This document shows, piece by piece, positions 1-6,298 of a stretch of 7,785 nt of DNA (the stretch's first letter is position 1; every line of letters starts with the position of its first letter). The DNA is taken from positions 1 through 7,785 of the forward strand of contig JAZQNP010000027.1 of the NCBI GenBank assembly GCA_045627405.1, given 5' to 3'. A model generated the notes under the pieces. The model saw nothing but the letters and a program-made list of their open reading frames with translations. It made no database searches and was not told the DNA's origin. The position numbers were made by a program, and so were the translations under genes. This DNA comes from Firm-04 sp045627405 (GTDB lineage: Bacteria; Bacillota; Clostridia; Oscillospirales; Ruminococcaceae).

Positions 1-250
1 CGATATAACAGTAAATCTCAGAATACACATTATTGTCAGTAAAATACATTGATCTGCTTCCGTTTGATACCGGTCGATCAAAACTGGAATAGCAGGAATA
101 CTGATTATTCTGATAAACAAGCGGATACTGCTGATAAAAACCGGTCGGATCCTCTCTTGTTACGAGTTCTGCTGTAACCGATGCAGAAAAGGCGGTCACG
201 CACATTGCTGCTACAAGAACAGAAGATAAACGCAACATTGTTGTTTTCAT
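1..250 (-). CDS. Secreted protein, N-terminal part (cut by window edge)
   Basis: The reading frame opens with ATG at 250-248 and stays open for 83 codons to the left edge, so the C-terminus is missing. A GGAGG at 258-262 lies 7 nt before the ATG, which fixes the start. Residues 1-27 form a typical signal peptide: MKTTMLR at the front, a hydrophobic stretch, and a cleavage site after Val-Thr-Ala (27). The visible mature part is rich in Tyr, Asn and Ser (for example QNNQYSCYSSF) and shows no domain I recognise. Its neighbours upstream on the same strand are two secreted dockerin proteins, and its leader carries the same repeat element as the protease gene. It may therefore belong to the same secreted system. 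A dockerin could lie in the missing part, but this is not visible. Confidence 0.85.
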   Translation of the reverse strand, partial: MKTTMLRLSSVLVAAMCVTAFSASVTAELVTREDPTGFYQQYPLVYQNNQYSCYSSFDRPVSNGSRSMYFTDNNVYSEIYCYI

Positions 251-470
251 AATTTTTCCTCCAAATTCATTTTGACAGACTAGTTTAAAGTTAATACAAA
301 GAGACTAAACCGTTAATATTTTCTCCTTTCGTACATCAGCAGATGCGCTTTCATGGTCTAAATTTGGCGCAACTGCCTTTGTATCTTCATAATTGAAATA
401 CAGATTTTACAAATCCACGGGAATCACCTCCTATTACCCTACTCTTTGTATTGATCTCTTCCGCCTCACA
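251..470 (-). other. Intergenic leader before the partial secreted gene
   Basis: This 220-base stretch separates the stop codon of the second dockerin protein from the next start codon. It holds the repeat element at 389-436 and an isolated AAAGGAG at 323-329 with no start codon at a usable distance. I found no convincing terminator after the upstream gene, so read-through from the protease operon into this gene is possible. I also found no convincing promoter. A weak possibility uses TTGTAA inside the repeat as -35 and TATGAA as -10, with 15-nt spacing. Confidence 0.5.
389..436 (-). repeat. Leader element copy A (anti-SD match plus mini-ORF)
   Basis: Compared with 2975-3022 this 48-base stretch matches at 45 positions, and the core 400-436 matches at 36 of 37. 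Read on the minus strand it contains AGGAGGTGAT, a perfect ten-base complement to the usual 16S rRNA 3' end. Eight bases after the GGAGG comes GTG GAT TTG TAA, a possible three-codon ORF. It begins 35 nt after the stop codon of the upstream dockerin gene and 139 nt before the start of the partial secreted gene. Such a distant, very strong SD resembles the STAB-SD mRNA-stabilising element known from Bacillus cryIIIA, but that role is inferred. Confidence 0.75.
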
Positions 471-1586
471 TTACCCGGAAACACCTGTCAGCTTCTCCCA
501 GCTCACGTCCAGTCCGGAGGTTTGATCGCTGTAATATCTGAGGATATAGTGTGCATCCAGAATGGTCAGATCTCCGTCCTTGTCCACGTCTGCGAGCGCG
601 ATCTGCGCCTCTGTCAGCTCCGGCTGCAAATCAGACAGAATTGCCGCCGCACCTTTTAGCGCAAGCATCGCATCAACCGGCTGAATGCTGCCGTTTCCGT
701 CTACATCGCCGGGATCACGCTCATAGGTTTTGAACGGAAGTATCTCCACGCCGTCAAAATCCAAATATTCCAGATTTGGATAGTAGTTACCGCTAATCCA
801 TGCAAAATCAATTTCATCGCGGGCTTCGAGCTGTTCACAAAGCGCAAACAAGCGATCATTGTAAGTCAAATCATCTTCGTCTCCAATGCCGAATGAATAA
901 CTGATTTCAAAGGCGGATGACTTTTTCATTTTACTCCATACCGTGAGTGTGGCTCCGACCTCTTCCGAGAGCGCGTTCCAGTCGATCGTATCGAAAGAAT
1001 AGCCCTCCGCCGGTTCGATGTATAATACAGAAGTTCCGAAAAATCCCGCCATATGCACATGACCTTTCAGGAGACCGAGCATTTCAAAGCGGTCATCTTC
1101 CATCGCCGCACTGAGAAACGCACGGTAACTGTCAGAAAAGTAATTCAATACCCAGAAATTCTCCGGATGATCTGCGTAAGGCTCAGGCAGCTCCGGCGTA
1201 ATCCAGTCACCGCGTTCAGGGGAATTGTTGCGATTCAGATAATCCATGAAGCTCGACAGGCTGCGCAGCCGTGCGGCTCTGCCGTTCAATTCGATTGTCA
1301 TGTCGCTGTTTCCGAGTGTCGTGTCATAGAGTGCATCGCCGTCTTCGCAGTAGATGAGAATGCCCTCATACTCGTCCCAGTCCCAGTAGCATACAGTGTT
1401 GCCCTCCGCAGGACGCACTGGGATATATTCCGCACCATCATACGGTGCCGAGGACATGTCGTAATAGCCAATTTCTTCGATCTGCTTTAAAATGTCAGTC
1501 GGGGTGTAGGTGTCGGCAAATACTGTGCATTGCGCTGCGGCAAAAGCAAAGGTTAATCCAAACGAGATAATCTTTTTGGCTTTCAT
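471..1586 (-). CDS. Secreted dockerin type I protein of unknown function
   Basis: A 371-residue protein. ATG at 1586 is chosen because an AAAGGAG at 1596-1602 lies 9 nt before it; ATG 1592 would leave only 3 nt. Residues 1-24 are a signal peptide ending Val-Phe-Ala. The C-terminus is a type I dockerin with two calcium-binding F-hand loops: 294-305 (DVDGNGSIQPVD) and 333-344 (DVDKDGDLTILD), each followed by a helix. Dockerins bind cohesins on scaffoldins or cell-wall anchors. Residues 25-285 match no family I can name with confidence. Residues 186-272 have a beta-alpha-beta pattern (VLYIEPAEGYS, then SEEVGA, then a helix and DEIDFAWISGNYYP) that recalls subtilase propeptide/inhibitor I9 domains; this is a weak inference. 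The gene follows the protease gene after 23 nt, so the two are almost certainly co-transcribed, and a role as partner or inhibitor of the protease is conceivable. Confidence 0.85.
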   Translation of the reverse strand: MKAKKIISFGLTFAFAAAQCTVFADTYTPTDILKQIEEIGYYDMSSAPYDGAEYIPVRPAEGNTVCYWDWDEYEGILIYCEDGDALYDTTLGNSDMTIELNGRAARLRSLSSFMDYLNRNNSPERGDWITPELPEPYADHPENFWVLNYFSDSYRAFLSAAMEDDRFEMLGLLKGHVHMAGFFGTSVLYIEPAEGYSFDTIDWNALSEEVGATLTVWSKMKKSSAFEISYSFGIGDEDDLTYNDRLFALCEQLEARDEIDFAWISGNYYPNLEYLDFDGVEILPFKTYERDPGDVDGNGSIQPVDAMLALKGAAAILSDLQPELTEAQIALADVDKDGDLTILDAHYILRYYSDQTSGLDVSWEKLTGVSG

Positions 1587-1595
1587 ATTCATCTT

Positions 1596-1602
1596 CTCCT
1601 TT
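1596..1602 (-). promoter_or_regulatory. Ribosome binding site deciding the 1586 start
   Basis: AAAGGAG on the minus strand sits 9 nt before ATG 1586. It rules against the longer TTG start at 1613, which would place this SD inside the coding region. The longer version would also put a charged, non-signal-like extension before the signal peptide. Confidence 0.7.
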
Positions 1603-1609
1603 CTTACTT

Positions 1610-2932
1610 TCAAGTATCATAATCCGTAATATACTGATTATTTAAATAGAATTGTAACAATGGTCGTGTAATCCTTGTTGCACTCTGATTGGTTCCCCAA
1701 ATAATCCCTACTGCTGTATTATTATCATGTAGATAGATAACACTTCCGCTTGACCCTTGTGATGTACTAGATCCCATAGAAATTTGTTGTAACCCTATTC
1801 CTCGCAGCCAACCATCAACTAAAAGCGGATATTTTTTCTGTTCTTCGGTGTACAAAGGTGCGTTCGGATTTTGAAACTGTTGTAATCTTAATAACAATAG
1901 ATCTTCATCTTGACCATCACTGCTGGTAGGTGCATAATCTGTAATTATACCCAGATTAAAGCAACCAAAATCAGATAGATCTTCTTCTACCTCGATAAGA
2001 CCATATTCATAAAATGATGCATTTAGAGATTGAACAAAATTCAAAGGAACATGAACACTAGTTACGGTTAATTCATAAGGTGTCGAAACAATCGAATCAT
2101 CTTCGACTGTATATAAATAAGCTGTTACCGATCTATACGGATTAAATAAACTGTATCCTGGATGTATATTACAAACACAATGTGATGCTGTTGCTATTAA
2201 ATGTTCTCCGATAATAAAGCCTGTGCTTTGTGGGGTGAACACACCGTTAATCGTTTCTCCTACACGAACCATTCTTGAATCATAGTTAATCGACCACATA
2301 TCGGTATCACTTGTTGGATTATTACCATCTCGGTTATTAGCTTGAACAACTGTTTCTGTTTGAGTTGTTACAGTATCCTGCTCTAAAAGAGAAATGTTCC
2401 CATTCACATTAGTTAATAGGTTTGAATCATCGAGAATATATGTAATTGTCGTTAAAGATGGATAATCGCATTTTACATATGATCTGAATTCAAAGGAATC
2501 AGACGACCCATATGGACCATTCGAACTAGAAAACGGTGCTGGTAATTGTTGAGACATATAATGTGCAACGTATTGCAAATATGAGAAAGCATCGGAATCA
2601 TTTACAACATAATCATCAGTTACATCTAAGTCAGAATACCTATTTTCATAGATGCGCATCCCGTTCACGAACTGTAACAAGTATTGCGCATCCAGTACAT
2701 TCGCCGCGTTATCGCCGTTCAAATCCTTGATGTGACTTTGAGACGGCAAGGCTCTTGTTTCGCTTAATAGATCAGTGATACTGTCATAACCAAACTCCGA
2801 AAGCAGCTCTGCCAACACCGCAGCTTCCAACTGCGCCGAATTCAGTCTGGAATCGTCTCCCTCAGCCGAAGCTCCGATAGCAGTGCTGCTGAATAAAACA
2901 GCGCAGGTCGAAGCAACCGCCACTGCACGCAA
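1610..2932 (-). CDS. Secreted dockerin-serine protease (V8/trypsin-like), start disrupted
   Basis: A 440-codon frame from TTG 2932. Residues 1-23 form a signal peptide ending Ala-Ser-Ala. Next comes a dockerin with loops at 70-81 (Asp70, Asn72, Asp74, Asn78, Asp81) and 103-114 (Asp103, Thr105, Asp107, Asn111, Asp114), then a linker rich in Ser, Thr and Asn, then a chymotrypsin-fold protease from about 212. Catalytic motifs are LIATASHCV (His251) and QGSSGSVIY (Ser395), as in glutamyl endopeptidase-like S1 enzymes. The Asp position in the usual YDYG motif reads Glu309 (YEYG), so activity may be altered. The His that often marks Glu specificity near the C-terminal strand is absent (VGIIWG). The SD at 2955-2959 points to ATG 2947 in the same frame, but codon 3 there is TAA, so translation needs re-initiation at TTG 2932, stop read-through, or the gene is broken. 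The region 1620-2640 is about 30-35% GC, unlike its neighbours. Confidence 0.75.
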   Translation of the reverse strand: MRAVAVASTCAVLFSSTAIGASAEGDDSRLNSAQLEAAVLAELLSEFGYDSITDLLSETRALPSQSHIKDLNGDNAANVLDAQYLLQFVNGMRIYENRYSDLDVTDDYVVNDSDAFSYLQYVAHYMSQQLPAPFSSSNGPYGSSDSFEFRSYVKCDYPSLTTITYILDDSNLLTNVNGNISLLEQDTVTTQTETVVQANNRDGNNPTSDTDMWSINYDSRMVRVGETINGVFTPQSTGFIIGEHLIATASHCVCNIHPGYSLFNPYRSVTAYLYTVEDDSIVSTPYELTVTSVHVPLNFVQSLNASFYEYGLIEVEEDLSDFGCFNLGIITDYAPTSSDGQDEDLLLLRLQQFQNPNAPLYTEEQKKYPLLVDGWLRGIGLQQISMGSSTSQGSSGSVIYLHDNNTAVGIIWGTNQSATRITRPLLQFYLNNQYITDYDT

Positions 2933-2938
2933 AAAATG

Positions 2939-2947
2939 TTATTTCAT
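2939..2947 (-). other. Two-codon ORF ATG-AAA-TAA at the natural protease start
   Basis: ATG 2947 has a GGAGG (2955-2959) exactly 7 nt upstream, the same spacing as the partial gene at 250. It is in frame with the protease, and the six codons from here read Met-Lys-stop-His-Phe-Leu. Without the stop the protein would begin like a textbook signal peptide (MK-x-HFLRAVAVAS). A single base change from AAA, CAA or GAA would create this TAA. The next in-frame start, TTG 2932, lies 6 nt after the stop, close enough for terminating ribosomes to re-initiate. Confidence 0.7.
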
Positions 2948-2974
2948 TAAAATACCTCCGTTTCATTCTCAATA

Positions 2975-3022
2975 ATAATCGAAAGACAGATTTTACAAAA
3001 CCACGGGAATCACCTCCTATTA
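2975..3022 (-). repeat. Leader element copy B (anti-SD match plus mini-ORF)
   Basis: This copy matches 389-436 at 45 of 48 positions. On the minus strand it carries AGGAGGTGAT and, 8 nt after GGAGG, GTG GTT TTG TAA. The core's one mismatch with copy A changes the second codon of the mini-ORF (GTT against GAT). It ends 27 nt before the natural ATG of the protease. If a promoter used the TATATA at about 3031-3038, the strong SD would sit close to the mRNA 5' end, as in STAB-SD elements. Alternatively TTGTAA in the element and TATTAT just downstream could be a promoter with 15-nt spacing. Confidence 0.75.
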
Positions 3023-3200
3023 ATCCCTTCTATATATACATGGTTTTTCACACCCTAGTTTTTCCAAGAAAAACAAAATTTCGTCGGAATAAACAAAAGC
3101 AAATGCCTCTTTTTGTCTGTTATCACAACAGCATCCACAATCATCAGCATTCGGCTGGGGCTTTTGAAAAATGCTCCTATTATGTAAACGATTCAGACCC

Positions 3201-3240
3201 CCAAAAAATCACACAAATTACCAAAAAATGTTGCACAAAC
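3201..3240. repeat. Two imperfect 20-base A-tract repeats
   Basis: CCAAAAAAT occurs at 3201-3209 and again at 3221-3229, each followed by an ACACAAA or GCACAAA block. The 20-base period is about two helical turns, so the A-tracts would face the same side of the DNA. Whether this bends DNA or binds a regulator cannot be told from sequence alone. Confidence 0.5.
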
Positions 3241-3288
3241 TTTTCTTTCGGTTTTTTGTGGATATTTCACAATGCGTTCTGTTCCGGC

Positions 3289-3321
3289 AAAAAAAGCAGC
3301 CGATGTTTTCACAAAGGCTGC
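3289..3321 (-). terminator. Rho-independent terminator of the degV-MFS operon
   Basis: On the minus strand GCAGCC (3316-3321) pairs with GGCTGC (3296-3301) across a 14-nt loop, followed at once by seven T. The stem overlaps the last codons and stop of the MFS gene. Confidence 0.75.
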
Positions 3322-4511
3322 ATAATATCTGATGAAACGGATGATGCCGTCGAACGCTCGGTCAGAAGTGCTGTCAGGGACAGAAACAGCATCAGAAACA
3401 GCGGCAGCATCCCCATGCCGGCGCGGTCTGCAATCACCCCGAACAGCGGCGGCATCAGCGTCGTGCCGAGATACGCACTCGCCGTCTGCATCCCGATCAG
3501 GGTCTGTGCGCGCGCATGCCCGAACCGCATCGGCGTCTCACGGATCAGCGACGGATAAATCGGCGCGATTCCAAGCCCTGCAACCAGCAGTCCGCAAAGT
3601 GCGCAGATCCGGTGAAGCGGCAGCAGCAGCAGGAAAATTCCGCCCGCCACGCCGCACATGCCAAGACGAATCAGCCGGTGTTCTCCCAGCTGCTCTGCCG
3701 CAAATCCGCAGAGCAGCCGTCCGGTCATGATGCCGATATAGTAACAGGACGCAAAGCGCGCTGCCGTCTCCGCCTCCATGCCGCGGGCATAAACCAGAAA
3801 GCTGCCTGCCCACAGCCCCATTGTGCTCTCTGCTGCGCAATAGCTGAAAAATGTCAGAAGCGACTGCGGAACGCCGTGCAGCCGCATCAGCGCGAAGACG
3901 GGCGTATCACGCCCAGATCCGGAATCCGCTGCCAGATCTGCGGAATCTGTTTTCCGCCAAAGCGGCAGCGAACAGAACAAAAGACCTGTCAGCACCGAAA
4001 GCAGCACGGCAACTGCACGGTACCCGCCCTGCCAGTCATCGCCGCGATGCAGGTAAAAGCTCATGATATACGGGCTTGCGGCGGCTCCGATGCCCCAGAA
4101 GCAGTGCAGCCAGTTCATGTGCCTTGCGGCATAGTGTACGGCAACATAATGATTCAGCGCAGCATCAATCGCACCTGCGCCAAGTCCGTAAGGAATCGCA
4201 CTGATGCAAAGCAAGGAAAACTGCGATGCTGCGGAAAATCCAAACAACGCCGCTGCCGTCAGCAAAACACTGCACGAAACTACAAGTCCCGTTCCGAAGC
4301 GGCGGAGCAGTCTGTCCGCCAGAAGGCTCGAACAGACCGTCCCGCAGGATATGATCATCGACAGGCAGCCGGCACGCGACAAGGGTACTTGCAGCAGCGG
4401 CTGCATCGTCGGCCATGCCGCACCCAGAAGCGAATCCGGCAGACCGATGCTGATATAGGATAAATAAATCACGGTCAGAAGCAGCAATGCCAAGAGAGAT
4501 CCTCTCCTCAC
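3309..4511 (-). CDS. MFS transporter
   Basis: A 400-residue membrane protein with about 12 hydrophobic segments and the length usual for the major facilitator superfamily. Visible hallmarks are IGLPDSLLGAAWP near residues 22-34 in the first helix, ALNHYVAVHYAARHMNWLH around 118-136, and GLGIAPIYPSLI around 312-323. These resemble the FucP/YbjJ-like branch, whose members move sugars or other small molecules; the substrate here cannot be deduced. GTG 4511 is chosen because it gives a basic start (MRRG) before the first helix and lies 17 nt after the degV stop. TTG 4493 has a better SD (GAGGAG, 10 nt) but would leave no basic residue, so it remains an alternative. A frame extending further upstream to 4721 overlaps degV and is not credible. 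The gene is co-transcribed with degV and ends in its own terminator. Confidence 0.88.
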   Translation of the reverse strand: MRRGSLLALLLLTVIYLSYISIGLPDSLLGAAWPTMQPLLQVPLSRAGCLSMIISCGTVCSSLLADRLLRRFGTGLVVSCSVLLTAAALFGFSAASQFSLLCISAIPYGLGAGAIDAALNHYVAVHYAARHMNWLHCFWGIGAAASPYIMSFYLHRGDDWQGGYRAVAVLLSVLTGLLFCSLPLWRKTDSADLAADSGSGRDTPVFALMRLHGVPQSLLTFFSYCAAESTMGLWAGSFLVYARGMEAETAARFASCYYIGIMTGRLLCGFAAEQLGEHRLIRLGMCGVAGGIFLLLLPLHRICALCGLLVAGLGIAPIYPSLIRETPMRFGHARAQTLIGMQTASAYLGTTLMPPLFGVIADRAGMGMLPLFLMLFLSLTALLTERSTASSVSSDIMQPL

Positions 4512-4528
4512 GCGCGGCGGACTTTTCC

Positions 4529-5398
4529 CTATTCGCGCGGTGTACCAGAATAGAACAGCGCGACAGTTCCCTGTCCGGTACGGACACCGGTCACGGGACC
4601 TAAGTTCCCGATCACGACATGCCTGGCTCCGTATTCCCGCAGCAGCACCGCTTTCAGCATTTCTGCATCCGCCGGCGCATCTGCATGTGCAATGCAGACG
4701 GTCGCGGTTTTGTCTGTGCATTCCGCTGCGTACTGTTTCCCGATCGACCGCACGGCACGCTTTCTGCTGCGCAGCTTCAATGTATCGGTCAGCTTTCCGG
4801 CAGCGTCCAGCTCCTGCATGGCATACAGCCGCACCCGCGAGAGCATTCCGGCACTGAGCGCAGAGAGCTTTCCGTCATGCTGTCTGGCAAAGCGTTCCCC
4901 TGCTGCAAATCGATGCCGGATCCGCAGTCTGTTCTCTGTAACATATGCTGCAATCCCGTCCGCTGACACACCCTTTTCTTTTTCTGTCACCGCGCCGTAA
5001 ACCAGCAGTCCCTCGCCCATTCCGGTGCAGCGCGTGTCAAGCACCGTGATTTTCCGCTCCGGATACTTTGGAAGCAGCTCCGATGCGGCAATCTGCGCCG
5101 TCGCATACATGCAGCTCAGCGCGGAAGAAACCGCAAGATACACAATGTCCTTGCCCTGCTGCAAAATCTCCCCGAACACCGACCGGAACGCGGAAAGGTT
5201 TGCAGCAGAGACGCAAGCCGTCCTGCCCGACCGCAGTGCGCCGTAAAAATCTTCCCCCTGCAACAGACACGGCTGCGACGGGTTGTCTTTCATATACACA
5301 TTGAGCGGGATGATGACAAGACCCAGCTGCTCTGCCTGCTGCGGCAAGAAATCTGCCGCACTGTCAGTCACCAGAACATAACTGTCATCGGACTTCAT
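4529..5398 (-). CDS. DegV family (FakB-like) fatty-acid-binding protein
   Basis: A 289-residue protein of the usual DegV length. Family landmarks in order: TDSAADF (11-17), SSALSCMYATAQ (91-102), LDTRCTGMGEGLLV (120-133), RHRFAAGERFARQHDGKLSA (161-180) and GNLGPVTGVRTGQG (264-277). DegV/FakB proteins bind a fatty acid and present it to the kinase FakA for phosphorylation and entry into phospholipids, in the cytoplasm. Several motif positions depart from the family norm: TACVSAA replaces the TSQPS-type motif at 60-66, Cys replaces Gly in the SxLSGTY motif, and Arg replaces the His common in the GPVIGxHxGPG motif. The ligand may thus differ. ATG 5398 is taken as start; GTG 5404 is equally possible, because the AAAGG at 5412-5416 lies 7 nt before it and 13 nt before the ATG. 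First gene of an operon with the MFS transporter. Confidence 0.88.
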   Translation of the reverse strand: MKSDDSYVLVTDSAADFLPQQAEQLGLVIIPLNVYMKDNPSQPCLLQGEDFYGALRSGRTACVSAANLSAFRSVFGEILQQGKDIVYLAVSSALSCMYATAQIAASELLPKYPERKITVLDTRCTGMGEGLLVYGAVTEKEKGVSADGIAAYVTENRLRIRHRFAAGERFARQHDGKLSALSAGMLSRVRLYAMQELDAAGKLTDTLKLRSRKRAVRSIGKQYAAECTDKTATVCIAHADAPADAEMLKAVLLREYGARHVVIGNLGPVTGVRTGQGTVALFYSGTPRE

Positions 5399-5433
5399 AT
5401 ACACGCACACACCTTTCTGTTTTTTCTTCCTTT

Positions 5434-5462
5434 ATTGTACCACATTCGGAGCGAACTGTCAC
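5434..5462 (-). promoter_or_regulatory. Promoter of the degV-MFS operon
   Basis: On the minus strand GTGACA (5457-5462) and TACAAT (5434-5439) are separated by 17 nt, and a TG one base before the -10 gives an extended -10. It lies about 35 nt before the degV start, a normal distance for a vegetative sigma-A promoter. Confidence 0.8.
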
Positions 5463-5506
5463 GTTATTTTTTGAAGAGCGCGAGAAACTTCCCGGAGAAT
5501 CCCGCG

Positions 5507-5531
5507 GTAGAGACAGAATCTACTGCTCTAC
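5507..5531. repeat. Nested inverted repeats between degV and the XRE gene
   Basis: GTAGA (5507-5511) and TCTAC (5519-5523) flank the 7-base loop GACAGAA. GTAGAG (5507-5512) can instead pair with CTCTAC (5526-5531). The first form resembles the inverted repeat at 6594-6614, whose 7-base loop AACAGAA is nearly identical. This could be an operator or an RNA hairpin. Confidence 0.45.
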
Positions 5532-5555
5532 TTTCCGGAGAGCGTTTTTTATTTT
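5525..5555 (+). terminator. Possible plus-strand terminator
   Basis: GCTCT (5525-5529) pairs with AGAGC (5539-5543) over a 9-base loop, followed by G, six T, A and five T. No plus-strand gene ends here, so it would serve only an unseen small RNA from 5463-5525 or block transcription entering the XRE promoter. The short stem makes the call weak. Confidence 0.3.
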
Positions 5556-5562
5556 TCAGCTA

Positions 5563-5591
5563 TTGCATTCTTTTTCGATTTGTGTTATAAT
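5563..5591 (+). promoter_or_regulatory. Promoter of the XRE membrane regulator gene
   Basis: TTGCAT (5563-5568) and TATAAT (5586-5591) are 17 nt apart, with TG one base before the -10. The start codon follows 59 nt after the -10. Confidence 0.85.
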
Positions 5592-5594
5592 GTT

Positions 5595-5618
5595 ACACAG
5601 TGACACAGTGACACAGAT
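5595..5618 (+). repeat. Three tandem 8-base repeats at the XRE transcription start
   Basis: ACACAGTG, ACACAGTG and ACACAGAT follow one another directly. They create two GTGACAC mini-palindromes and, with TGTGT at 5581-5585, an imperfect inverted repeat around the -10. The place is right for an operator, possibly bound by the XRE protein itself; that link is inferred. Confidence 0.55.
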
Positions 5619-5635
5619 GTATGAAATCATATGGG

Positions 5636-5642
5636 AAGGAGG
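5636..5642 (+). promoter_or_regulatory. Ribosome binding site deciding the GTG start at 5651
   Basis: AAGGAGG lies 8 nt before GTG 5651. The upstream in-frame ATG at 5621 has no SD and would contain this one, so it is rejected. Confidence 0.8.
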
Positions 5643-5650
5643 CATACCCC

Positions 5651-6298
5651 GTGGAGGAATGGAAGCAGACCGTTGCGGCAAATCTCGCCGCTCTGCGCAA
5701 ATCGCATCATCTGACACAACTGCAACTGGCGGAAATGCTGCATTATTCTGACAAAGCCGTTTCCAAATGGGAGCGCGGAGAATCGCTCCCCGATCTCGCT
5801 GTCTTGAAGCAGCTTGCCGATCTCTATGAGATCACGCTCGACGATTTCCTCCTCACTGAGGATGCACGCCGCGCAAAGCAGCAGTCCGATGCACCCAGTC
5901 AGGCGGCACAGGATGCCCCCGCAGCGGAAGAGACAGATGCTCTGCCGCCGCGGAAACGCCACAATCACCTGATTATCGCCGGCATGGCAATGATCCTTGT
6001 CTGGCTGATTGCGTCCCTGATTTTTGTCGTTCTGGATGCGGCTCTGCCTGAACTTGAATACGGTCCGTTTCTGTTCATTTACGCCGCCCCCGTTACCGCA
6101 ATCGTCTGCCTTGTGTTCAATTCCGTCTGGTTCAACCCGCGCTGGAATTTTCTGATCATCTCCGTACTGGTCTGGACGGTTCTGCTGGCGATTTTTCTGA
6201 CGCTGATCGAATACCGCATCTGGAAAATCTTTCTGATCGGCATTCCCGCTCAGATTATCATTTTCCTCTGGTCGCGCCTCAAACCCGCTGCAAAATAA
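5651..6298 (+). CDS. XRE-type HTH protein with four membrane segments
   Basis: A 215-residue protein started at GTG 5651 because of the strong SD before it. Residues 5-59 form a Cro/C1-type helix-turn-helix (NLAALRKSHHLTQLQLAEML, then SDKAVSKWERGESLPDL), the DNA-binding module of XRE regulators. A polar, Ala/Gln/Asp-rich linker follows (about 67-100), then a basic patch RKRHNH and four hydrophobic segments at about 107-128, 138-159, 166-185 and 189-207. The protein is therefore probably a membrane-anchored transcription regulator with the DNA-binding head in the cytoplasm. This layout is common in Clostridia and Lactobacillales, often for genes that sense membrane or small-molecule signals; the signal is unknown. 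Its own promoter region carries tandem repeats, which fits autoregulation. Convergent with the small gene at 6313-6495, with 14 bases between the stop codons. Confidence 0.88.
   Translation: MEEWKQTVAANLAALRKSHHLTQLQLAEMLHYSDKAVSKWERGESLPDLAVLKQLADLYEITLDDFLLTEDARRAKQQSDAPSQAAQDAPAAEETDALPPRKRHNHLIIAGMAMILVWLIASLIFVVLDAALPELEYGPFLFIYAAPVTAIVCLVFNSVWFNPRWNFLIISVLVWTVLLAIFLTLIEYRIWKIFLIGIPAQIIIFLWSRLKPAAK

Larger units (their letters stand above)
2948..3288. other. Non-coding region upstream of the protease gene
   Basis: About 340 AT-rich bases without a supported gene. It contains the SD of the protease (2955-2959), repeat element copy B (2975-3022), a possible -10 (TATATA around 3031-3038 on the minus strand) without a good -35, an inverted repeat CTGTT-ATCAC-AACAG around 3118-3132, and two imperfect 20-base repeats (3201-3240). 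A minus-strand frame of 31 codons here has no ribosome binding site. The protease promoter must lie here or inside element B, but I cannot fix it. Confidence 0.6.

Noticed and set aside
3031..3067. TATATA with TTGGAA as promoter of the protease gene
   Set aside because: Spacing is about 23 nt, too long for a sigma-A promoter, and no other -35 fits.
3100..3170. Minus-strand 31-codon frame
   Set aside because: No ribosome binding site and no sign of a signal or domain.
3040..3558. Plus-strand frame of 172 codons over the intergenic region
   Set aside because: No SD, spans the operon terminator and runs into the antisense of the MFS gene.
3516..4463. Plus-strand frame of 315 codons opposite the MFS gene
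   Set aside because: A GC-rich shadow frame: its protein is a low-complexity mix of Arg, Gln, Cys and Ala, while the minus strand encodes a clear transporter.
4512..4721. Upstream extension of the MFS frame
   Set aside because: It lies inside degV in another frame and lacks transporter-like sequence; the real start is near the degV stop.
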